64,000 nt of DNA from NCBI GenBank assembly GCA_016719945.1, contig JADJYE010000030.1, forward strand, positions 310,001 to 374,000, given 5' to 3'. The DNA comes from Polyangiaceae bacterium (GTDB taxonomy: Bacteria; Myxococcota_A; Polyangia; Polyangiales; Polyangiaceae). The notes under the pieces were generated by a model. It was not told where the DNA came from and did not search any database. It worked only from the letters and a program-made list of their open reading frames with translations. Below are positions 29,162-37,797 of this stretch, piece after piece. The first letter of the stretch is position 1. Each line of letters starts with the position of its first letter. Position numbers and translations under genes: made by a program.

Positions 29162-29379
29162 ATCATCTCGATCTTGGAGCGCTTGCGGCGGCGGCGCGCG
29201 GCCTCGGAGGCCTTCTTGCGGCGCTTCACCGACGGCTTCATGTAGTGCCGGCGTCGCTTCAGCTCGCGAAGGATCCCTTCGGCAGCCATCTTCCGCTTGA
29301 GGTGCTTGATGGCGCGCTCGATGCCCTTGTCACCGACCGTGACCTCGAGGGGGTTACATTGAATCGCTTGGCTCGGCAT
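29158..29379 (-). CDS. rpsU: 30S ribosomal protein bS21
   Basis: A 73-aa basic protein. The core VGDKGIERAIKHLKRKMAAE-type region (split here as GIERAIKHLKRKMAAEG) and ILRELKRRRHYMKPSVKRR followed by KKASEAARRRRKR are diagnostic of S21. The N-terminus (MPSQAIQCNPLEVTV) is a few residues longer than in E. coli. It is the first gene of a two-gene unit with the glycosyltransferase through a 4-base overlap, an unusual partner for S21. Confidence 0.95.
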   Translation of the reverse strand: MPSQAIQCNPLEVTVGDKGIERAIKHLKRKMAAEGILRELKRRRHYMKPSVKRRKKASEAARRRRKRSKIEMI

Positions 29380-30214
29380 GGGGAACGACAGGCTCCTTCT
29401 TCTGGCTCGTTGTCTAGAGGGGCGCGCACCCTACTTGAGGAACCGGGGTCGCGCAAGGGGGCCGCCCACCGCCCTTTCTTCCCCAACCCCCGAGGCGCTC
29501 GTCAGAACGCCATCGACATCGAGATCGAGCCTATCCCAAACGAGACCTTGGGGGGCGGGGTGGGTGTCCTCGACCGCGCGCCGATGCGCGGGCTTGCCTC
29601 GTCGCCCCCGCGCCGCTTGCGCGTCTTTCGCTCCCGTCGCTCCGTTCGCTCCTGCTCCCTGGGCTCGCTCGTCGGGGCTCATGGCGTCGGCCCCAACGAT
29701 GAGCGGCTTCATGCCGACGACGCCCGAGACCCCGCTGGCGATGAACATGGGCATGCCGCGGGCGAAGGCGGGCCGCTCTTCGCTCAGCGCGCCGAACGTG
29801 AGGGCTGCCGGTGTCGGCTCGACCTACAAGGTGCTGGCGAAGATGCCCGGCGGAAAGAAGAAGGGGCTCTTCGAGATCACCCAATGGGATCCGCCCCACC
29901 GCTACGGCTACAGGTCCCTCGAGATCGCGTTCCCGTTCAAGACCATCGAATCGACGATCTCCCTCGCTCCACGGAATGGCGGCACGCAGGTCATCCTCGA
30001 CGCTCAATTCGCCTTGACCGGGCTCCTGAGCCTCGCCGAGGGCATGTTCGCCGACCTGGCGTGGTCTCCCCCTCCTCCTATGCTCGCCCGGTCGGGTCGA
30101 CCGAAGATGAGGTGCGGATGCCCCCACGTCGGAGCTCGTCGCCCACGAGGGCGTCGACTACTCCGAGCGTGGGTCGACGGATTGCGCCGGCGGCTCGCCG
30201 CTGATGGGCGTCCT
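29380..30214. other. Region without an intact gene; fragments on both strands
   Basis: No continuous gene spans this stretch. Minus strand, ending at stop 29502-29504: a tail KVSFGIGSISMSMAF, which looks like the C-terminal strand of an outer-membrane barrel, and in another frame a segment MPMFIASGVSGVVGMKPLIV (about 29754-29695). Plus strand: an SRPBCC-like fragment (separate entry), then in a third frame a protein-like tail (LVAHEGVDYSERGSTDCAGG) ending at a stop near 30219. These look like pieces of at least three genes, or genes scrambled by indels. Confidence 0.5.
29790..30110 (+). pseudogene. SRPBCC (START-like) domain fragment
   Basis: The frame encodes AGVGSTYKVLAKMPGGKKKG, LFEITQWDPPHRYGYRSLEI and then STISLAPRNGGTQVILDAQF, which is a central piece of an SRPBCC/polyketide-cyclase-like helix-grip fold that binds hydrophobic ligands. 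The first third of the domain is absent upstream (low-complexity sequence instead), and after FADLAWS the frame becomes Pro/Arg-rich. There is no credible start. It is either a decayed gene or one broken by sequence errors. Confidence 0.55.
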
Positions 30215-30694
30215 CTAGGTGAGCGAGATCGTCGTGACCAGCGTCCGCAGCGCCAGCCAGAGCAGGCCGAACGCGAGCAGGATGATCCCTCCGACGGAGC
30301 GGCGGACCTCGAGGTACGCGGTCTTGGGCTCGGCGGGATCGTGAAGAACTGCGACCCGCGCCTGGGGTGGGTACTGCGCGATGATCCGCCCCGCGGCGTC
30401 GTGGGTGGTCGAGAGTTTGTCCAGCGAGCGCGCGATGCTGGTGCCCTCGAAGGTCTCGCCGCCGACCGCGTACGTATAGCGAACCACGGGCGTGTAATAC
30501 GTGCTGGAAGAGTGGAGGCCGGTGTTCTTGTCGGTGACCCGCCTCGTCGAGCTCTGGAGCCTCGCGCTCGTCACGACACCGTCGACGCGCGGCCACCGCG
30601 CGATCGCGCGATCGCGCGCGAACACCCGCATGGCGAGCCCGACGAACGGGACGCCCGTGAGCAGAAACGCGAGCCCTACGATCAGGATCTCCAC
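30215..30694 (-). CDS. DUF3592 membrane protein
   Basis: A 159-aa protein with N- and C-terminal transmembrane segments (ILIVGLAFLLTGVPFVGLAM and GGIILLAFGLLWLALRTLV). Between them lies the DUF3592 pattern: RWPRVDGVVTSARLQ, YYTPVVRYTYAVGGETFEG, and ARVAVLHDPAEPKTAYLE. The family is widespread and uncharacterised. It is co-directional with the genes at 30870 and 31251, though 175 bases separate it from the next one; that gap holds nothing I recognise. Confidence 0.85.
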   Translation of the reverse strand: MEILIVGLAFLLTGVPFVGLAMRVFARDRAIARWPRVDGVVTSARLQSSTRRVTDKNTGLHSSSTYYTPVVRYTYAVGGETFEGTSIARSLDKLSTTHDAAGRIIAQYPPQARVAVLHDPAEPKTAYLEVRRSVGGIILLAFGLLWLALRTLVTTISLT

Positions 30695-30869
30695 GACCCA
30701 TCCTCTCCCGACGGTCCTTGAAGGGGAAGCTCGGTTCGTGGCACGAACATCCGACCGCCCACGGCCACCATTGCGCAGCCGCGGACGGTGCTGATGCGCG
30801 GCCGGCTCGAGTCGACCCAGGATGACGGCCGTACTCGAGTGGCAGGCTTGAGCGCCGACGGGGGCCCGC

Positions 30870-31238
30870 TCACCGAGCGCTGCGTCTCGTCATCCAAACC
30901 AACCACCCTGCCGACCACGCGAACGCCGCCGCGGCGAACGCCAGGAGGGGCCAATCGAACCCGCGATCGTTCGACCGGAGGTAGACGACGATCGCCCAGA
31001 CACCCATGCCAGCGCTGATGATCGCGCTGCGGATCACGCGACCTGGGCTGAGCTCGCCCGCCGTCGTGCGCTGTTCCATGAAGTACCACACGAGGAACCC
31101 GACGAGCCCTCCAACGAAGAGCACCACCGGGTAGAACGAGCGCACCGCGTCGTAGCCGACGAGGAGCTGCAGCACGAGCAAGGCCCCCCCGGCGGTGAGC
31201 ACCGTGCTCGCGAGCCCAAACGCGACCCTCTTTCCCAT
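30870..31238 (-). CDS. Hypothetical four-helix membrane protein
   Basis: A 122-aa protein with four predicted transmembrane helices: FGLASTVLTAGGALLVLQLL, FYPVVLFVGGLVGFLVWYF, IRSAIISAGMGVWAIVVYL and LLAFAAAAFAWSAGWLVW. Charged loops include MEQRTTAGELSPGR and RSNDRGFDW. No family recognised. It starts 12 bases after the stop of the gene at 31251-31724, so they are likely one operon. Confidence 0.7.
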   Translation of the reverse strand: MGKRVAFGLASTVLTAGGALLVLQLLVGYDAVRSFYPVVLFVGGLVGFLVWYFMEQRTTAGELSPGRVIRSAIISAGMGVWAIVVYLRSNDRGFDWPLLAFAAAAFAWSAGWLVWMTRRSAR

Positions 31239-31250
31239 TTGGAGCTCCGC

Positions 31251-31724
31251 TTACTTCGCTCCGAGCTGCGCGGCCACCTTCGCGATAGCGTCCTTGCCGG
31301 CGTTGCCGTAGGCCTCCTCTGACTTGCCCGCGAACACGGTGACCAGGTCGCCGGTCTTGCTTCGGCTGCCCGACCGGGCAAACCCCCAGACGAGCCGCTT
31401 CTGTGGCAGGCTCCCATCGGGGACCTTCGGGAGACCGCTTCCCGAAGCGAACGCGTCGAACGCCTCCTTGCGGCAGCGGGCCTCCTGCAGCTCACTGTCT
31501 GGACCGCTCCTCGAACACTCGCGAACCAGGCGCTGCCTCAGAACGGAGAGCTCCCTCTTTGCGGAGACCGGCTCGCACGGCGCGAACGACGACGGCTCCA
31601 GCGACGCCGCCGGCGTCGGCTCGACGATCGCTGTGTCGAGGAGGGCGCGGGCCAGCCCCGAGGCATGACGCAACGCTGGGTGACGGTCAAGTCGGACGCC
31701 GCGCTCGACATCGACGAGATTCAT
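31251..31724 (-). CDS. Hypothetical protein
   Basis: Up to 157 aa; the true start is uncertain because the first 30 residues are poorly structured. The conserved-looking part is Cys-containing and helical (KRELSVLRQRLVRECSRSG, ELQEARCRKEAFDAFASGSG), then a beta part (QKRLVWGFARSGSRSKTGDL) and an Ala/Gly-rich helix (AYGNAGKDAIAKVAAQLGAK). No signal peptide is clear. It overlaps the divergent rhodanese upstream region. No family recognised. Confidence 0.55.
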   Translation of the reverse strand: MNLVDVERGVRLDRHPALRHASGLARALLDTAIVEPTPAASLEPSSFAPCEPVSAKRELSVLRQRLVRECSRSGPDSELQEARCRKEAFDAFASGSGLPKVPDGSLPQKRLVWGFARSGSRSKTGDLVTVFAGKSEEAYGNAGKDAIAKVAAQLGAK

Positions 31725-31745
31725 AGGAAGATTGCCCTACGCGTC

Positions 31746-32093
31746 ATGACCCTGAAGATCCTGCTCGCTGTCGCCGCGCTGCTGATGGTCGGCTACCTCG
31801 TCACCACCCGTGGCGGCGGGAGCACCAGCCCGCAGGACGCGCACCAGCTCGTCCAGGGCGGCGCTCGCCTCATCGACGTCCGGACCCCCGAGGAGTTTGC
31901 GGCCGGACACCTCGACGGTGCGATCAACGTGCCCGTCGACGAGCTCGAGCAGCGCCTGTCGGAGCTCGGGTCGAAGGATCAGGCCCTCGTCCTCTATTGC
32001 AGGAGCGGAAGCCGCAGCGCGTCGGCGACGCGCGCTCTGCAGAAGGCTGGCTTCACGAGGGTCCACGACCTGGGGGCGATGTCCAACTGGTGA
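31746..32093 (+). CDS. Membrane-anchored rhodanese-like protein
   Basis: A 115-aa protein from ATG 31746; an in-frame ATG at 31665 would add 27 poorly hydrophobic residues. N-terminal transmembrane anchor (ILLAVAALLMVGYLVTTRGG), then a single rhodanese domain: LIDVRTPEEFAAGHLDGAIN and active-site loop LYCRSGSRSASA with the catalytic Cys. The anchor probably places the domain in the periplasm. Rhodaneses transfer sulfane sulfur; single-domain exported forms are often involved in sulfur or redox stress. No operon partner is apparent. Confidence 0.93.
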   Translation: MTLKILLAVAALLMVGYLVTTRGGGSTSPQDAHQLVQGGARLIDVRTPEEFAAGHLDGAINVPVDELEQRLSELGSKDQALVLYCRSGSRSASATRALQKAGFTRVHDLGAMSNW

Positions 32094-32180
32094 GCGGCTC
32101 GTGCGCATCGACGCCGCCTCCTCGGCGGCGGAGGACTGCCCGCCGCTTGAAGCATCGGCGCCGAGGGCGTAGCGAGCGAC

Positions 32181-32555
32181 ATGCCCTCGCTCACTCGCTT
32201 GCTCCGCGCGCTCCTGCTCGCCCTCGCGCTGTCCGCTTGCGCGGGTATGGCCGAGTACCCGCTCGGGATCCCCGCCTCCTCGACGCCGAAGTTCTACGCC
32301 GCGATGGAGGCCGTGGCGGCCTCCCGCGGGATGATGATCTCGAAGCACCCCACCTCGCTCAACGTGCAGACCCAGGACGGCGACTGGCTCCAATACATGC
32401 AGCGCCAGGACGCGCTGGTGCTGGTCGTGATCGCGGACACCGAGGGCTTGAGCGACGCGCAGATCGAGGAGCGCAAGTCCCAGCTCAAGGCGCTGTCCGA
32501 CGAGCTCGTCTCCGAGGCGCGCAAGACGGCCTGGGAGGCGAAGGCGTTCGACTGA
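32181..32555 (+). CDS. Small lipoprotein, function unknown
   Basis: A 124-aa protein with a strong lipoprotein signal (LLLALALSACAG). The mature part has PKFYAAMEAVAASRGMMISK, then LNVQTQDGDWLQYMQRQDAL (a short beta unit resembling a small TPM/DUF-type fold) and a helical C-terminus (QIEERKSQLKALSDELVSEA). No family recognised. It is followed 68 bases later by the nitroreductase gene, same direction. Confidence 0.7.
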   Translation: MPSLTRLLRALLLALALSACAGMAEYPLGIPASSTPKFYAAMEAVAASRGMMISKHPTSLNVQTQDGDWLQYMQRQDALVLVVIADTEGLSDAQIEERKSQLKALSDELVSEARKTAWEAKAFD

Positions 32556-32623
32556 GCGACCGGATGGCTGCCGGGGCACCGCGACCGCCGCCCCACAGGT
32601 AAGCTGCTCGCCAGGAGGTGCAC

Positions 32624-33268
32624 ATGGCCAGCTTGACGAAGATCGCCCTCGGCCTGATGGGCAAGCTGCGGCCGAGGGCCGCCGTCGGCCCGAGCGAGCA
32701 AAGCATCACCCTGCCGGCCCCCGACAAGGCTGGCGGGCTGCCGCTGCTCGAGGCCATCGCCAAGCGGCGCTCGGACCGCGCATTCCTGCACGATCCGCTG
32801 CCATTGCCGCTGCTCTCGACGCTGCTGTGGGCAGCGTGGGGCATCAACCGCCCCGACGGCAACCGCACCGCCCCGTCCGCCATAGACTGCCAGGAGATCG
32901 ATCTCTACGTCGCGCTGCCGTCGGGGGCGTACCTCTACGACGCTGCGGGCCACGCCCTACATTTGGCCGCGCCCTCCGACGTCCGCCGTGTCACCGGCTA
33001 TCAGGACTTCGTCGACGAGGCTCCCCTGGATCTCGTCTTCGTCGCGGACCACGCCAGGATGCAGCTCGTCCCCGCGGCCGAGCGGGAGCGCTACGCCCTC
33101 GTCGCGGCCGGGGCGATCAGCCAGAACGTCTACCTCTTCGCCGCGAGCGCCGGCCTCGCGACCGTGATCCGCGCCTGGATCGACCGCAGCGCCATTGCGG
33201 AGGCGCTGTCGTTGACCCACGACCAGCAGGTGCTGTTGTCGCAGACCGTGGGGTTGCCGAAAGGGTAG
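32624..33268 (+). CDS. Nitroreductase-family oxidoreductase
   Basis: A 214-aa protein; start 32624 is supported by AGGAGG at 32613-32618. The flavin-binding part has AIAKRRSDRAFLHDPLPLPL (the RRSxRxF motif), LLSTLLWAAWGINRPDGNRT and APSAIDCQEIDLYVAL; the second half carries GAISQNVYLFAASAGLATV and ending QTVGLPKG, the common VGyP.G end. It is a compact FMN-dependent nitroreductase of the SagB-like or stand-alone type. The substrate is unknown; such enzymes often reduce quinones or nitro compounds. Confidence 0.9.
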   Translation: MASLTKIALGLMGKLRPRAAVGPSEQSITLPAPDKAGGLPLLEAIAKRRSDRAFLHDPLPLPLLSTLLWAAWGINRPDGNRTAPSAIDCQEIDLYVALPSGAYLYDAAGHALHLAAPSDVRRVTGYQDFVDEAPLDLVFVADHARMQLVPAAERERYALVAAGAISQNVYLFAASAGLATVIRAWIDRSAIAEALSLTHDQQVLLSQTVGLPKG

Positions 33269-33344
33269 CGCGCCGCGGGGGGGCCGATGATCACGGGGCC
33301 GAAGCGACGAGTGCTCGTCGCCGACTGAGGATCGGTCAGCCGGT

Positions 33345-34898
33345 CTACGGTGCCGCGGCATCGCCGCAGACGCGTTCTACGAGCTGGACGCTTTGTGGCG
33401 GGACATCGAGCAGGCGCACTGAGAGCCCGGCCGCGCGAGCCTCCTCCAGGAGGCTCTTGAGGGCGAGCGCTCCCGTGTAGTCGACCCGCCCGAGCCCACC
33501 GAGCTGCAGCACCAGCTCTTTGGCTTCCGGGTGGGCGGCGAGGGCGCCATTGAGCTGCGCTCCGACGAACGGCGCCGATGCGAACCAGAGCACGCCCTGG
33601 AGCCGCAGGGTCAGCTTGCCAGCTTCGAAGGCGTGCTCGACGCCGACGGTCAGCTCCCCGCCACACGTGGACCGCGAGCGACAGGCCAACCCCAGCAGCA
33701 CCGCATATTCGACGTGCGGCGCCAGGGCGAGCGTCAGCGCGAACGTCCCGCTCGCGACCAGCGCCTGGGGCCCTGAGGCGCGCGCCACGTCGGGCAGATC
33801 CCGCGCCCTGGACAGCAGCCCAACGATGCTCGCGATGACGATGGCCGCGAGCGTCGCCTTCGGCAGCGGCGCCAGGATCCGCGCCGCAGGTAGGAAGAGC
33901 AGGACCGCCACGCCGGTCACCACCCCGGTGAGCCGCGTCTTGGCCCCCGCCATCCGGGCGAGAGCGCTGCGTGAGAAGGACGCGCCGACAGGGAAGCCTC
34001 CGCTGAGCCCCGAGGCGAGGTTCGCGACGCCCTGGCTGATCATGGCCCCATCGGCGTCCCAACGTCTGCGGTCCATCGACGCGAAGGTCCGGCCGATGGC
34101 GGCCGGCTCCGCAAACCCGACGAGCGCGATGAGCGCAGCGGGAAGCAGCAGGTACGGCGCGGACGCAAGCGGGAGCTCCAGCGTCGGCAGCGTCGGGGCC
34201 GGCACCTGCCCTACGGTGGGTCCATCGAAGCCGACCGTCATGCTGTAGGTGAGCGATCCCACCGCAGCGGCCAATACCCCTGGGAACAGCCGGTGGACGC
34301 GCTGTGCGCCGAGCACGACAGTCAGCGTTCCGGCCGCGATCGCCACGCTCCGCCCATCCCATGCGCGAGGGTTCACGAGCGCGGTCCACGCGGCGCCCAG
34401 CACCCCGTCCCCCGCGCGCGGAGCTCCGAGCGCCGCGGGGAGCTGGCTGGCGAAGATCAGCGTGGCGGCGGCGACGGTGAAACCCAGGATCACAGGCTGC
34501 GATAGGAAGTTCGCGACCGCCCCGCCGCGCAGGAGTCCGAGGACGACGCGGATGATCCCGACGAGCAGCGCCAGGAGCGCCGCTAGTTGCACGTACGCCA
34601 CGCTGCCGGCCGTCGCGAGCGCGCTCAGCGCCCCCAGCGTGAGGAGGCTGGTCATCGCTGTCGGTCCGGTCTGTAGGTAGCGGGACGCGGCGAAGGGAGC
34701 CGCGACGATCGGCGCCAGCGCGGAGGCGTAGAGTCCGAGATGCGCCGGCACCCCGGCGAGCTCCGCGTAGGCGAGCGATTGCGGCACGAGCACGAGCGCG
34801 ACGGAAAGCCCGGCGATCAGCTCCGAGGCGACGGCCCGCGCGCGAGAGGACCTGATGGGCGCGGCGGCGTCTCCGATCGGGGCAGCTGGTCGCTCCAC
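33345..34898 (-). CDS. SulP-family anion transporter with STAS domain
   Basis: A 517-aa inner-membrane transporter. SulP signatures: GLSVALVLVPQSLAYAELAG, GLYASALAPIVAAPFAASRY (the typical GLYSS-equivalent), PVILGFTVAAATLI and FSRSALARMAGAKTRLTG. The core is followed by a C-terminal STAS domain (about 415-510), containing KELVLQLGGLGRVDYTGALA with the DYTG site. Substrate could be sulfate, bicarbonate or another anion. It begins the island of ion-handling genes and is divergent from the 82-aa gene at 35009. No sulfate-assimilation genes are adjacent, so a role in anion or pH balance is equally plausible. Confidence 0.93.
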   Translation of the reverse strand: MERPAAPIGDAAAPIRSSRARAVASELIAGLSVALVLVPQSLAYAELAGVPAHLGLYASALAPIVAAPFAASRYLQTGPTAMTSLLTLGALSALATAGSVAYVQLAALLALLVGIIRVVLGLLRGGAVANFLSQPVILGFTVAAATLIFASQLPAALGAPRAGDGVLGAAWTALVNPRAWDGRSVAIAAGTLTVVLGAQRVHRLFPGVLAAAVGSLTYSMTVGFDGPTVGQVPAPTLPTLELPLASAPYLLLPAALIALVGFAEPAAIGRTFASMDRRRWDADGAMISQGVANLASGLSGGFPVGASFSRSALARMAGAKTRLTGVVTGVAVLLFLPAARILAPLPKATLAAIVIASIVGLLSRARDLPDVARASGPQALVASGTFALTLALAPHVEYAVLLGLACRSRSTCGGELTVGVEHAFEAGKLTLRLQGVLWFASAPFVGAQLNGALAAHPEAKELVLQLGGLGRVDYTGALALKSLLEEARAAGLSVRLLDVPPQSVQLVERVCGDAAAP

Positions 34899-35008
34899 GC
34901 GACCAACGTAGCCCAGATCTGCGTACCGAGTCGGTCGGGCTCGGCGGAGGCAGGGTGTCCGCCCAGGGGCTACGCAGCCGCGGAGGTCTCCGCTACCCTC
35001 GCGCTCCT

Positions 35009-35257
35009 ATGGGCGGCAGGTTCGATCCGGAGACCATCGATTTGGCCGAGCTGCGGAGGCGGCTCGCGTCGCGGTGCGGAGAGTTCGTCGAGGGGGAGGT
35101 CGTCGGCCGGTCGGTCCTTCGCGACGAGACGGCGTCCTACCTCGGCTGCTCTGCGTTGCAGGCGGAGCAGCTCGTCGACACCATGATCGGGCGGGGATTC
35201 GTCCGTCGGGAGCAGCTCGCGGATGGTCGCAGCGGGTGGCGCGTCACCGGAGCTTGA
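35009..35257 (+). CDS. 82-aa uncharacterised protein, paralogue of the gene at 57328
   Basis: An 82-aa soluble protein beginning MGGRFDPETIDLAELRRRL. The second half, VVGRSVLRDETASYLGCSAL followed by QAEQLVDTMIGRGFVRREQ, reads like a small winged-helix or HTH fold. A second copy with about half identical residues lies at 57328-57576 (RFDPESIDLAAL, VVGRTRLRDEVVRHLGCSQL, LVDTMVGRGF). Both copies have 82 residues and both sit in the ion/stress island. No named family was recognised. Confidence 0.8.
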   Translation: MGGRFDPETIDLAELRRRLASRCGEFVEGEVVGRSVLRDETASYLGCSALQAEQLVDTMIGRGFVRREQLADGRSGWRVTGA

Positions 35258-35432
35258 GCGGGGCGCTGAAGACCACCGCGCTCGATGCGGAGGCGGCGGG
35301 GTGTTCATCGAGGTCTGCGCTCAAGGTTCACGCCAAAGCTCCCCTCGGCGGGGGTGAACGAGCACGCCATCGCGAGATGCACCGGCATGGCTTCGACCAA
35401 CATGCCCCTCCCTTCCGGGGACGGTCTGTGCC

Positions 35433-35849
35433 ATGGTCCGCGCCATGCCGAAGTCCGCCGCCCAGACCCGCCGCGCCGGGTTCGCAACCAAGACCTCGCA
35501 ACCGACGAAGAAGACGGCCGGGCGCACGCTGGCCCCCGAGACGCCGCTGTCGATCCGCCGCCACGGGCTCGAGCCGGACGAAGCGTTCGACACCATCATC
35601 CGCAAGCGCGTCGGCTTCAAGCTCGGCAAGTTCGCCGTGCACCTCACGCGGGTGAGCGTCCGCCTTGAGGACCTCGCGGGGCCCAAGGGCAAGCGGTGCT
35701 TCGCGTGCCGCATCAAGACCACGGTGCCGAGCGGGGAGAGCGTGGTCGTGGACGTGCGCGAGGCCGACGTCCATGCGGCGTTCGACGTCGCGCTCGACGC
35801 CCATGAGCGCGCCGTGCGCAGGATGCTCGAGCGCAAGGGCCGCACCTGA
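35433..35849 (+). CDS. HPF/RaiA-like ribosome-associated protein
   Basis: A 138-aa protein (ATG 35433; ATG 35445 possible). A basic, unstructured N-terminus (SAAQTRRAGFATKTSQPTKK) precedes a beta-alpha-beta-beta-beta-alpha domain with KFAVHLTRVSVRLEDLAGPK, CRIKTTVPSGESVVVDVREA and HAAFDVALDAHERAVRRML. This matches the S30AE/HPF-RaiA (sigma-54 modulation) fold that hibernates or protects ribosomes under stress. The long C-terminal dimerisation domain of long HPF is absent. It lies 182 bases before the N-ATPase operon, same direction. Confidence 0.8.
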   Translation: MVRAMPKSAAQTRRAGFATKTSQPTKKTAGRTLAPETPLSIRRHGLEPDEAFDTIIRKRVGFKLGKFAVHLTRVSVRLEDLAGPKGKRCFACRIKTTVPSGESVVVDVREADVHAAFDVALDAHERAVRRMLERKGRT

Positions 35850-36031
35850 TCGAGCGGAACCCTCGGCGCCGTCCGGCGCGCCGGCGAGCTTTTCCGGTGA
35901 GCGAGGGCGCGAGCTAACAGGTCGTGAGCCGCCGCCGCGGGGCTGACCACCTCACCTGGACGCGCAGTTGTTGCGCGTGCTCCGCAGATAATGCTGGTTC
36001 CCCGTGCGCAGTTCGCCATTACGTTGCCGCT

Positions 36032-37408
36032 GTGGACCCTGGCACCATCGAGGCCATCGAGGGCGCGGTCGTCGAGGTTCGGTTCTCCTCGGGCCGCACG
36101 CCGGCCGTGCGCGAGGCGCTGACCGTCGAGGTCGATCCTCCCCGTACGCTCGAGGTCTGCGGACAGATCGGTCCGGGGCTGGTGCGGGCGCTGGCGCTGG
36201 AAGGGTCGGCGGGCCTACGCCGCGGAACGAGCGTCGTCGCCACGGGCCGCGCGCTCGAGATGGGCGTTGGAGAGGGCTTGCTGGGGCGGGTCATCGACTG
36301 CCAGGGGCACCCGCTCGACGGCTTGGCGCCGCCGGTGACAACGCACCGGCGACCGTTGCACCAGGCTGCGCCACCGCTGCACCGCCACCGCTCAGTGAGG
36401 GAGCCGCTGTGGTCGGGCATCAAGGTGATCGACCTGTTTTGCCCGCTGGCGCGCGGCGGCAAGTCCGGACTGTTCGGCGGCGCAGGCGTGGGCAAGACGG
36501 TCCTGTTGATGGAGCTCGTGAGCGCGGTGATCGCGAGCCACGCCGGCGTCGCGGTGTTCGCCGGAGTGGGGGAGCGGATCCGCGAGGGACACGAGCTGTG
36601 GACCTCTTTTCGTGACGCCGGGCTCTTGCCACGGACGGCGATGGTCTTCGGGCAGATGGACGCGCCGCCTGCCACGCGGCTGCGCGTCCCCCACGCCGCG
36701 CTCGCCATCGCGGAGCACTTCAGAGATGAAGAGCGCACCGATGTCTTGTTGCTGATCGACAACATCTTCCGCTTCGTCCAGGCCGGCATGGAGGTCTCCG
36801 CGCTGATGGGGCGTATCCCCTCGCGGGTGGGGTACCAGCCGACCCTCGCGACCGAGCTGGCGGAGGTCCAGGAGCGCATCGCCTCGACCCTCGACGGCGC
36901 GATCACGAGCGTCCAAGCCGTCTACGTGCCAGCGGACGATCTCACCGATCCCGGCGCCGCGGCGGTCATGGAACACCTGGACGGCCGGGTCATCCTGTCG
37001 CGGCCGATGGCCGCCGGGGGTCTGTACCCGGCCGTGGATCCGCTGCAGTCCCGCTCGCGCCTGCTGGATCCGACCGTGGTCGGCGAGCGACAGTACGCGG
37101 TCGCCGAGCGCGCGCGGGCGGTGCTAGCTCGCTATCACGAGCTGCAGGACGTGATCGCGATGCTCGGGATGGACGAGCTCGCGCCCGACGACCGCGCGCT
37201 GGTCAAGCGCGCGCGCCGCCTGCAGCGCTTCCTGACCCAGCCCTTCGTGGTGTCCGAGGTGTTCACCGGGCGCCGGGGCGCGCGCGTGCCCATCGTCGAG
37301 ACGGTCGACGTGTGCCAGCGGATCCTCGACGGCGCAGCGGATCACGTCGATGAGCAAGCCTTGTACATGCGCGGCGGCCTCGCAGACTTCGAGGGGGCGA
37401 CCGCATGA
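36032..37408 (+). CDS. atpD: N-ATPase F1 subunit beta
   Basis: A 458-aa catalytic subunit from GTG 36032. Walker A is GLFGGAGVGKTVLLMEL, followed by the catalytic GVGERIREGHE (Glu-Arg; the usual Thr is Ile) and Walker B DVLLLIDNIFRFVQAGMEVS. The C-terminal part has PLQSRSRLLDPTVVGERQY and LGMDELAPDDRALVKRARRL. The operon begins with beta and lacks a delta gene, in the order atpDCQRBEFAG that defines N-ATPases (Dibrova, Galperin and Mulkidjanian), a second, laterally spread F-type ATPase. Subunit beta appears intact. The next start overlaps its stop (ATGA). Confidence 0.96.
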   Translation: MDPGTIEAIEGAVVEVRFSSGRTPAVREALTVEVDPPRTLEVCGQIGPGLVRALALEGSAGLRRGTSVVATGRALEMGVGEGLLGRVIDCQGHPLDGLAPPVTTHRRPLHQAAPPLHRHRSVREPLWSGIKVIDLFCPLARGGKSGLFGGAGVGKTVLLMELVSAVIASHAGVAVFAGVGERIREGHELWTSFRDAGLLPRTAMVFGQMDAPPATRLRVPHAALAIAEHFRDEERTDVLLLIDNIFRFVQAGMEVSALMGRIPSRVGYQPTLATELAEVQERIASTLDGAITSVQAVYVPADDLTDPGAAAVMEHLDGRVILSRPMAAGGLYPAVDPLQSRSRLLDPTVVGERQYAVAERARAVLARYHELQDVIAMLGMDELAPDDRALVKRARRLQRFLTQPFVVSEVFTGRRGARVPIVETVDVCQRILDGAADHVDEQALYMRGGLADFEGATA

Positions 37409-37797
37409 GCGCGCTGCGGCTCGCCCTCCGGTCCTCCAGCGGCCTGTTGTTCGACGGCCCGGTCGAGGCGATCTCGGCCGAGGACCAGTCCGGGTGGTTC
37501 GGCGTGCTGCCCGGTCGCGAGGATCTGATCGCGGTGCTGCCGCCGGGGCTGCTCATGTTCCGCGACGAGCAGGGCGAGGCCTTCGTGGCTCTGGCCGGGG
37601 GGCTGCTGGATCTGCGCCGCGAGCGCTGCCGGGTTCTGGCCCGCGACGCGCTCGTGGAGCGCAGTCTCGACGAGGTCGCGGGCAGGGTCGAGACGCTGCT
37701 CACGCTGCGTCGCCAGGCGGGCGCGCGCAGACGCAGCGTCGTCGACGACCTGGCGAAGGAGGCGATGCGCCGCCTGGCGTTGGAGGTGCGAACTTGA
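37405..37797 (+). CDS. atpC: N-ATPase F1 subunit epsilon
   Basis: A 130-aa subunit with the epsilon beta-sandwich: LRLALRSSSGLLFDGPVEAI, QSGWFGVLPGREDLIAVLPP and FVALAGGLLDLRRERCRVLA, then a helical tail. In N-ATPases epsilon follows beta as here. ATG 37405 overlaps the atpD stop by 4 bases. The subunit couples the rotor to the catalytic head and may limit reverse hydrolysis. It looks intact. Confidence 0.93.
   Translation: MSALRLALRSSSGLLFDGPVEAISAEDQSGWFGVLPGREDLIAVLPPGLLMFRDEQGEAFVALAGGLLDLRRERCRVLARDALVERSLDEVAGRVETLLTLRRQAGARRRSVVDDLAKEAMRRLALEVRT

Noticed and set aside
30695..30869. Protein-like frame between DUF3592 and the four-helix gene
   Set aside because: A minus-strand frame looks slightly ordered (a segment with MVAVGGRMFVPRT) but has no start, no motif and conflicts with the adjacent gene.
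35964..35992. Possible promoter GATAAT (35987) before the N-ATPase operon
   Set aside because: No acceptable -35 hexamer at 16-18 bases; TTGTTG is only 13 bases away, so support is too weak.
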